A stretch of DNA of 64,000 bases, from assembly GCA_014189435.1 (NCBI GenBank), contig CP050293.1, forward strand, positions 2,299,001 to 2,363,000, given 5' to 3'. A program made the translations under genes and the position numbers. Position 1 is the stretch's first letter, and each line of letters starts with the position of its first letter. The stretch is from Mesorhizobium loti. Lineage in GTDB: Bacteria > Pseudomonadota > Alphaproteobacteria > Rhizobiales > Rhizobiaceae. The notes under the pieces are model-generated. The model was not told where the DNA came from. It was given only the letters and a program-made list of their open reading frames with translations, and made no database searches. Shown in pieces: positions 57,383-64,000 of this stretch.

Positions 57383-58150
57383 ATGTATCTGTCGCCACGC
57401 CATGCCGAAATCATCCAGATGGCCAAGGACCATGGTCGCGTGCTGGTCGACGACCTGGCCAGCCACTTCAATGTGACGCCGCAGACCATACGCAAGGATC
57501 TCAACGATCTGTGCGACCAGCGGCTGCTTTCGCGCATCCATGGCGGCGCGTTGTTCCCGTCCGGCATTGAGAACATGGAGTATGAGGCAAGGCGCAAGAT
57601 CGCCGCTGACGAGAAGGAGGCGATCGGCCGTGCGGCAGCCAGGCTGATCCCCGACAATGCCTCGCTGTTCATCAACATCGGCACCACGACTGAGTCGGTC
57701 AGCAAGGCGCTGCTCGATCACAACGGCCTCATGGTCATCACCAATAACATCAATGTTGCCAATAGGATGCGGATATACCCGTCGATCGAGGTGGTGATCG
57801 CCGGCGGGGTTGTGCGCGGTTCCGATGGCGGTGTGGTCGGCGAAGCGGCGGTCGACTTCATCAGGCAGTTCAAGGTCGATTATGCGGTGATCGGAGCGTC
57901 GGCGATCGACCATGACGGCGCGCTGCTCGACTTCGATTTTCGCGAGGTCAAGGTGGCGCAGGCGATCATCGCCAATGCAAGGCATGTCATCCTGGTTTCC
58001 GACCAGACCAAATTCGAGCGAACCGCACCGGTGCGCATCGGCCACCTGTCGCAGGTCAACACCTTCATCACCGACCGTTGCGACATCCCGTCGGTGCGTA
58101 AGATCTGCCAGGAAGCCGAGGTTCAACTGATCGAAACGTCGCTCGCCTAG
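57383..58150 (+). CDS. glpR: DeoR-family regulator of glycerol genes
   Basis: 255 residues from ATG 57383 behind GGGAGG. Winged helix-turn-helix VLVDDLASHFNVTPQTIRKD followed by LCDQRLLSRIHGGAL, the DeoR signature; the C-terminal effector domain has FINIGTTTESVSKAL and DFDFREVKVAQAI. Placed directly before glpD and the glycerol transporter genes, it is the probable GlpR, responding to glycerol-3-phosphate. Putative operators flank it on both sides. Confidence 0.88.
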   Translation: MYLSPRHAEIIQMAKDHGRVLVDDLASHFNVTPQTIRKDLNDLCDQRLLSRIHGGALFPSGIENMEYEARRKIAADEKEAIGRAAARLIPDNASLFINIGTTTESVSKALLDHNGLMVITNNINVANRMRIYPSIEVVIAGGVVRGSDGGVVGEAAVDFIRQFKVDYAVIGASAIDHDGALLDFDFREVKVAQAIIANARHVILVSDQTKFERTAPVRIGHLSQVNTFITDRCDIPSVRKICQEAEVQLIETSLA

Positions 58151-58184
58151 GCGGTTTCCACCTGATATCACGCGCTCGTGATAT

Positions 58185-58232
58185 TTCGTTTGACATTCGT
58201 TATCATTTCGAAATAATTCCGACACGGTTTCG
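58185..58232. promoter_or_regulatory. Array of five TTCG boxes at 11-bp spacing before glpD
   Basis: TTCG begins at 58185, 58196, 58207 and 58229, and TCCG at 58218, each 11 bp from the next. One helical turn spacing puts all five on the same face of the DNA. Direct TTCG repeats suit a DeoR-type repressor such as GlpR. The array ends 44 bp before the glpD start. Confidence 0.65.
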
Positions 58233-58276
58233 TAAAAGCCCAAAAATGGTGCAATGCGAAATCGCTGGAGGAATTT

Positions 58277-59803
58277 GTGGACGCATCTCCGATCCGTGAC
58301 ATTTTCGTCATAGGTGGCGGCATCAATGGCTGCGGCATTGCCCGCGATGCCGTCGGGCGTGGCTTTTCCGTCTTTCTCGCCGAAATGAACGACCTCGCCA
58401 GCGGGACCTCCTCGGGCTCGACCAAGTTGATCCATGGCGGCCTTCGCTATCTCGAATTCTACGAATTCCGCCTGGTGCGCGAGGCGCTGATGGAGCGCGA
58501 GGTTCTGTGGAAGAACGCGCCGCACATCATCTGGCCGATGCGCTTCGTGCTGCCCTATGCCAAGGGCCTGCGCCCGGCCTGGCTGATCAGGCTCGGTCTC
58601 TTCCTCTACGACCACATTGGCGGACGCAAATTGCTGCCGGCGACCCGGACGCTGGACATGGCCAGGGACCCGGCCGGCAAGCCTTTGAAGCCGTTGTTCA
58701 AAAAGGCCTTCGAGTATTCGGATGGCTGGGTCAACGATGCACGGCTGGTGGCGCTGAACGCGCGTGATGCCGCCGATCGCGGCGCGACGATCCGCACCCG
58801 CACGAAAGTGGTCGGCGCGCGCCGCGAAAACGGTCTGTGGACGATCCAGATCGAGGACCTGCAAACCGGCGAGACCGAGGAGATCAAGGCGCGCCTGCTG
58901 GTCAATGCCGCTGGACCCTGGGTCGATCATGTGCTTTCCGGCGTCGTTGGCCTCAACGATGTGCACAATGTCCGCCTCGTGCAGGGCAGCCACATCGTCA
59001 TCGCCAAGAAATTCGACGATCCGCGCGCCTATTTCTTCCAGAACAGGGATGGCCGCATCATCTTCGCCATTCCCTATGAGGAAGAGTTCACCCTGATCGG
59101 CACCACCGACCAGGATTACCCCGGCGATCCGCATGATGTGAAGATCAGCGACACCGAGATCGATTACCTCTGCGCCGCGGCAAGCGAATATTTCGCGCAA
59201 CCGGTCAAACGCTCGGACATCGTGTGGACCTATTCGGCCGTCCGCCCGCTCTATGATGACGGCGCCTCCAAGGCGCAGGAAGCGACGCGCGACTATGTGA
59301 TCAAGGCCGATGGCGGCGAGGGCGCTGCCCCGATCGTCAACGCCTTTGGCGGCAAGATCACCACCTATCGCCGGCTGGCGGAATCGATGCTGGAAAAGAT
59401 CGAGGGTTTTCTCGGCAAGCGCGGCAAGCCGTGGACGGCAAGCGCGCCGCTGCCGGGCGGCGATTTCCCGGCCACCGGTTTCGATGCCGAGGTGGCGAAA
59501 CTAAAGACCGCCTATCCGTTCCTCGACGCGCGCCTGGCCCGCCGGCTGACCCGGCTCTACGGCACCCGCGCAAGGATGCTGCTGGGGCTGGCCAAATCGA
59601 ATGCTGATCTGGGCCGTAACTTCGGCGCCGATCTCTATGAGGCCGAGGTGCGCTACCTCGTTCAAAACGAATGGGCTGTCACATCAGAAGATGTATTGTG
59701 GCGCCGGACCAAGCGCGGTCTGCATCTCAGCCGCGAGCAGGTGGCGGCTCTCGATGAATTCATGCGCGGCATAAGCCGGCGACATGTCGCGGCTGCCGAA
59801 TGA
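58277..59803 (+). CDS. glpD: Glycerol-3-phosphate dehydrogenase (FAD, aerobic)
   Basis: 508 residues starting at GTG 58277 after GGAGG. FAD motif IFVIGGGINGCGIARDA near residue 10, SGTSSGSTKLIHGGLRYLE, and YSAVRPLYDDG are GlpD landmarks. It oxidises sn-glycerol-3-phosphate to dihydroxyacetone phosphate and feeds electrons to quinone at the membrane. First structural gene after glpR; controlled by the TTCG array. Confidence 0.96.
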   Translation: MDASPIRDIFVIGGGINGCGIARDAVGRGFSVFLAEMNDLASGTSSGSTKLIHGGLRYLEFYEFRLVREALMEREVLWKNAPHIIWPMRFVLPYAKGLRPAWLIRLGLFLYDHIGGRKLLPATRTLDMARDPAGKPLKPLFKKAFEYSDGWVNDARLVALNARDAADRGATIRTRTKVVGARRENGLWTIQIEDLQTGETEEIKARLLVNAAGPWVDHVLSGVVGLNDVHNVRLVQGSHIVIAKKFDDPRAYFFQNRDGRIIFAIPYEEEFTLIGTTDQDYPGDPHDVKISDTEIDYLCAAASEYFAQPVKRSDIVWTYSAVRPLYDDGASKAQEATRDYVIKADGGEGAAPIVNAFGGKITTYRRLAESMLEKIEGFLGKRGKPWTASAPLPGGDFPATGFDAEVAKLKTAYPFLDARLARRLTRLYGTRARMLLGLAKSNADLGRNFGADLYEAEVRYLVQNEWAVTSEDVLWRRTKRGLHLSREQVAALDEFMRGISRRHVAAAE

Positions 59804-59845
59804 AGAGGGGTTTGAGCTGATGCAGAAAGCCTGGGAGGAGGCGTC

Positions 59846-60925
59846 ATGCTGGAACTGAGAAACGTCACCAAGACGGTCGGTGCGGTCGAGCATATCCGCG
59901 ACGTGTCGCTGACGCTCCAGCACGGCTCGCTCAACGTTCTGCTCGGACCGACGCTGTCCGGCAAGACCAGCCTGATGCGGCTGATGGCCGGCCTTGATGT
60001 GCCGACATCCGGTTCGATCTGGTTCGACGGCCAGAATGTCACCGGCGTGCCGGTACAGAAGCGCAAGATCGCCATGGTCTACCAGCAGTTCATCAACTAT
60101 CCGGCGATGACCGTCTATGAGAACATCGCTTCGCCGCTCAGGGTGGCCGGCACCGATCAGGCGACGATCGACAAGGAAGTGCGCAATGCCGCCGCACTTC
60201 TCAAGCTGACACCCTATCTCGACCGCACGCCGCTCAGCCTGTCCGGCGGCCAGCAGCAGCGCACCGCGCTGGCGCGCGCCATTGTCAAGAACGCCAGCCT
60301 GGTCCTGCTCGACGAGCCGCTCGCCAATCTCGACTACAAGTTGCGCGAGGAGCTGCGCGCCGAATTGCCCAGGATTTTTGCCGCTGCCGGCACCATCTTC
60401 GTTTATGCCACGACCGAGCCGCACGAGGCGCTGCTGCTCGGCGGCAACACGGCGACGCTTTCTGAGGGGCGTATCACCCAGTTCGGACCGACCATCGAGG
60501 TCTTCCGCAAGCCGGCCGACCTGGTGACAGCCCGGACGTTTTCCGATCCGCCGCTCAACACCATCGTGCTCGCCAAGAAGGGCCGGGATTTCCTGCTCGA
60601 GGGTGGCGTGAACCTGCCGGTGCCGGCCGAGCTCTCCGGCATTGCCGACGCCATCTACACGGTCGGCTTTCAGCCGCATCACTTGTCGCTCGATCGGCCC
60701 AACGCGGCGGCGGTGCCGGTGCGGGCCAAGGTGACGATCACCGAGATCACCGGGTCGGAGAGTTTCATCCATCTCGATTTCGCCGATGCGCGCTGGGTCA
60801 TGCTGACCCATGGTATCAGGCATTTCGAACCTGACGAAGTGGTCGAGGTGTTCATCGATCCGCGCCACATCATGGTTTTCGACGAGCACGGCCGCGCCGT
60901 GAGCGCGCCGAAGCTGGCGGCTTGA
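59846..60925 (+). CDS. glpS: Glycerol ABC transporter ATPase GlpS
   Basis: 359 residues of the MalK-like family. Walker A LLGPTLSGKTS (residues 32-42), signature LSGGQQQRTALARA (132-145), Walker B SLVLLDEPLANLD. The switch position that should read THDQ is T189-T190-E-P, so the H-loop His is missing. A regulatory OB-type C-terminus follows. It would pair with GlpT, whose defects are complementary. Confidence 0.93.
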   Translation: MLELRNVTKTVGAVEHIRDVSLTLQHGSLNVLLGPTLSGKTSLMRLMAGLDVPTSGSIWFDGQNVTGVPVQKRKIAMVYQQFINYPAMTVYENIASPLRVAGTDQATIDKEVRNAAALLKLTPYLDRTPLSLSGGQQQRTALARAIVKNASLVLLDEPLANLDYKLREELRAELPRIFAAAGTIFVYATTEPHEALLLGGNTATLSEGRITQFGPTIEVFRKPADLVTARTFSDPPLNTIVLAKKGRDFLLEGGVNLPVPAELSGIADAIYTVGFQPHHLSLDRPNAAAVPVRAKVTITEITGSESFIHLDFADARWVMLTHGIRHFEPDEVVEVFIDPRHIMVFDEHGRAVSAPKLAA

Positions 60926-60934
60926 GGGAAAAAG

Positions 60935-62002
60935 ATGGCGCGCATTGACGTCAACCATGTCAGGCATTCCTATCTGCCCAACCCGCAGAAGGATTCCGAT
61001 TTCGCGCTGCGGGAGGTGCATCACATCTTCGAGGACGGCGGCGCCTATGCGCTGCTCGGGCCCTCGGGCTGCGGCAAGACCACACTGCTCAACATCATTT
61101 CGGGATTGCTGCATCCCTCGCATGGCCAACTGCTGTTCAATGGCAAGGACGTGACCAATCTGTCGACGCAGGAACGCAACATCGCGCAGGTGTTCCAGTT
61201 CCCGGTCATCTACGACACCATGACCGTCTACGATAATCTGGCCTTCCCGCTGCGCAACCGCGGCGTGCCGGAAGCCGATGTCGACCGCAAGGTGCGCGAG
61301 ACGCTGGAGATGATCGACCTGGCGTCTTGGGCGAAGAAGAAGGCGAGGGGCCTGACCGCCGACCAGAAGCAGAAGATATCGCTCGGCCGTGGACTGGTGC
61401 GCTCCGACGTCAACGCCATCCTGTTCGACGAGCCGCTGACCGTCATCGACCCGCATATGAAATGGGTGCTGCGCTCGCAGCTGAAGCAGCTGCACCGCCG
61501 CTTCGGCTACACCATGGTCTATGTCACGCATGACCAGACCGAGGCGTTGACCTTCGCCGACCAGGTCGTGGTGATGTATGATGGCGGCATTGTGCAGATC
61601 GGCACGCCGGCCGAACTGTTCGAACGGCCGCGCCATACTTTTGTCGGTTATTTCATCGGCTCACCCGGCATGAACGTCATGCCGGTGGCGATCGACGGCA
61701 AGACGGCGACGCTCGGGTCGCAGCGGATCGAACTGCCGGGCGCACCCAAGGCAGGCAGCGGCGCCATCGAGCTCGGTATCCGTCCCGAATATGTCCGGCT
61801 TGGCCGCGACGGCATGGCCGTGCAGGTCAGCAAGGTCGAGGATCTCGGCCGTCACAAGGTGGTGCGCGCCAAACTCGAAGGCCGCGACATCGCGGCCGTC
61901 ATCGGCGAGGACGAGACGGTGCCGACCGATCCAAAGGTGCGGTTCGATCCGGCCGGCATCAACATCTATGCCGATTCCTGGCGCGTCGAGATGAGGGCAT
62001 AG
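60935..62002 (+). CDS. glpT: Glycerol ABC transporter ATPase GlpT
   Basis: 355 residues, MalK-like. Walker A LLGPSGCGKTTLLN and switch motif VYVTHDQTEAL (H199) are canonical. The signature is LTADQKQKISLGRG (from residue 140) in place of LSGGQQQR. Walker B AILFDEPLTVIDPH keeps its Glu. Not related to the GlpT antiporter of E. coli; the name follows the rhizobial glpSTPQUV system. Nine bases after glpS. Confidence 0.93.
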   Translation: MARIDVNHVRHSYLPNPQKDSDFALREVHHIFEDGGAYALLGPSGCGKTTLLNIISGLLHPSHGQLLFNGKDVTNLSTQERNIAQVFQFPVIYDTMTVYDNLAFPLRNRGVPEADVDRKVRETLEMIDLASWAKKKARGLTADQKQKISLGRGLVRSDVNAILFDEPLTVIDPHMKWVLRSQLKQLHRRFGYTMVYVTHDQTEALTFADQVVVMYDGGIVQIGTPAELFERPRHTFVGYFIGSPGMNVMPVAIDGKTATLGSQRIELPGAPKAGSGAIELGIRPEYVRLGRDGMAVQVSKVEDLGRHKVVRAKLEGRDIAAVIGEDETVPTDPKVRFDPAGINIYADSWRVEMRA

Positions 62003-62869
<867 letters not shown>

Positions 62870-62870
62870 G

Positions 62871-63790
<920 letters not shown>

Positions 63791-63794
<4 letters not shown>

Positions 63795-63859
63795 TGAAAC
63801 AAACGCACGAGTTCATCCGCAACACCATCGCCAAGGGCTTCGCCCTGGGGAGGGTATGA
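63791..63859 (+). CDS. Mini-ORF echoing the GlpQ C-terminus (22 aa)
   Basis: ATG 63791 overlaps the glpQ stop and has GGGGAGGG three bases before it (ATG 63794 gives better spacing). Product MMKQTHEFIRNTIAKGFALGRV ends with the same ten residues as GlpQ. It may be a by-product of the duplication that keeps the following gene coupled, and not a functional peptide. Confidence 0.4.
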
Positions 63860-63861
63860 TC

Positions 63862-64000
63862 ATGAATTTCGACCTCACCTGGATGGCGTGGACCTGGCCG
63901 ACTGCGGCCTTTTTCGGGACCATTCTTCTGTTGCTGTGCGGCATGGCGGCTTGGGAATACGCCTCGCCTGGCGGCAATCCGCGCGTCGGCGTGCTGCGCT
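63862..64000 (+). CDS. glpU: DUF2160-type small membrane protein of the glycerol operon, 3' end outside window
   Basis: ATG 63862 with GGGGAGGG 7 bases upstream. The visible 46 residues, MNFDLTWMAWTWPTAAFFGT then ILLLLCGMAAWEYASPGG, are the start of DUF2160, a small membrane protein sitting between glpQ and the binding-protein gene glpV in rhizobia. Cut by the window edge; glpV would follow. Confidence 0.8.
   Translation, partial: MNFDLTWMAWTWPTAAFFGTILLLLCGMAAWEYASPGGNPRVGVLR

Overview
The window is GC-rich, densely coding chromosomal DNA from an alphaproteobacterium of the order Hyphomicrobiales (Rhizobiales), most likely Mesorhizobium or a close relative. The case rests on gene content: a CckA-type hybrid kinase, a zinc-poor DksA, the glycerol ABC transporter system glpSTPQ(U), the Anbu proteasome-like module, LexA boxes of the GAAC-N7-GAAC type, and short palindromic intergenic repeats of rhizobial style. 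No rRNA, tRNA, CRISPR array, phage or plasmid genes were recognised. Genus assignment is inference.

Layout. 1-1412: 5' part of a Kef-type K+/H+ antiporter. 1577-3192: a complete IS1380-family insertion sequence with 16-bp inverted ends and a TTAA repeat on each side. 3306-5563: AraC regulator and MFS exporter. 5744-9928: small exported proteins and a sixA-ycjX-ycjF operon. 10262-15629: dksA, a FliO-like gene divergent from cckA, deoD and a ribbon-helix-helix gene. 15859-21046: glyoxalase-like protein, a Tat-exported flavin dehydrogenase pair, PhoX phosphatase and an exported protein. 21301-27140: urtABCDE urea uptake operon behind a sigma-54 promoter. 27411-33177: small ORF, diguanylate cyclase, DUF72 protein, acetyltransferase, uvrA. 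33178-34120: a long gene-poor stretch with an SOS box, a possible micro-ORF RNA, a terminator-like hairpin and a 199-bp inverted repeat. 34121-42238: clpP paralogue, ArsR/AHSA1 pair, ssb with its own SOS box, OsmC, MarC, an AraC-linked cluster, and a SulP transporter coupled to a ParB-like protein. 42448-50788: gyrA, coaD, two cyclophilins, queA and tgt (queuosine tRNA modification). 51063-55733: an Lrp-like stand-alone domain, then ATP-grasp, alpha-E, transglutaminase and Anbu protease genes. 55843-64000: a decarboxylase and the glycerol regulon glpR-glpD-glpS-glpT-glpP-glpQ-(glpU).

Three genes are interrupted by single-base frameshifts: ycjX near 9281, cckA near 13364 and the ATP-grasp gene near 52400. 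Two lie in homopolymers and one is in a kinase that is normally essential, so sequence error is a strong possibility. The most attractive under-described items are the Anbu peptide-processing module, the complementary defects of the two glycerol-transporter ATPases GlpS and GlpT, a tRNA-guanine transglycosylase that has lost nearly all zinc ligands, an array of five TTCG boxes exactly 11 bp apart before glpD, a duplicated tail of glpQ that forms a 22-residue mini-ORF, and palindromic repeats whose terminal CTAG supplies the stop codons of neighbouring genes.
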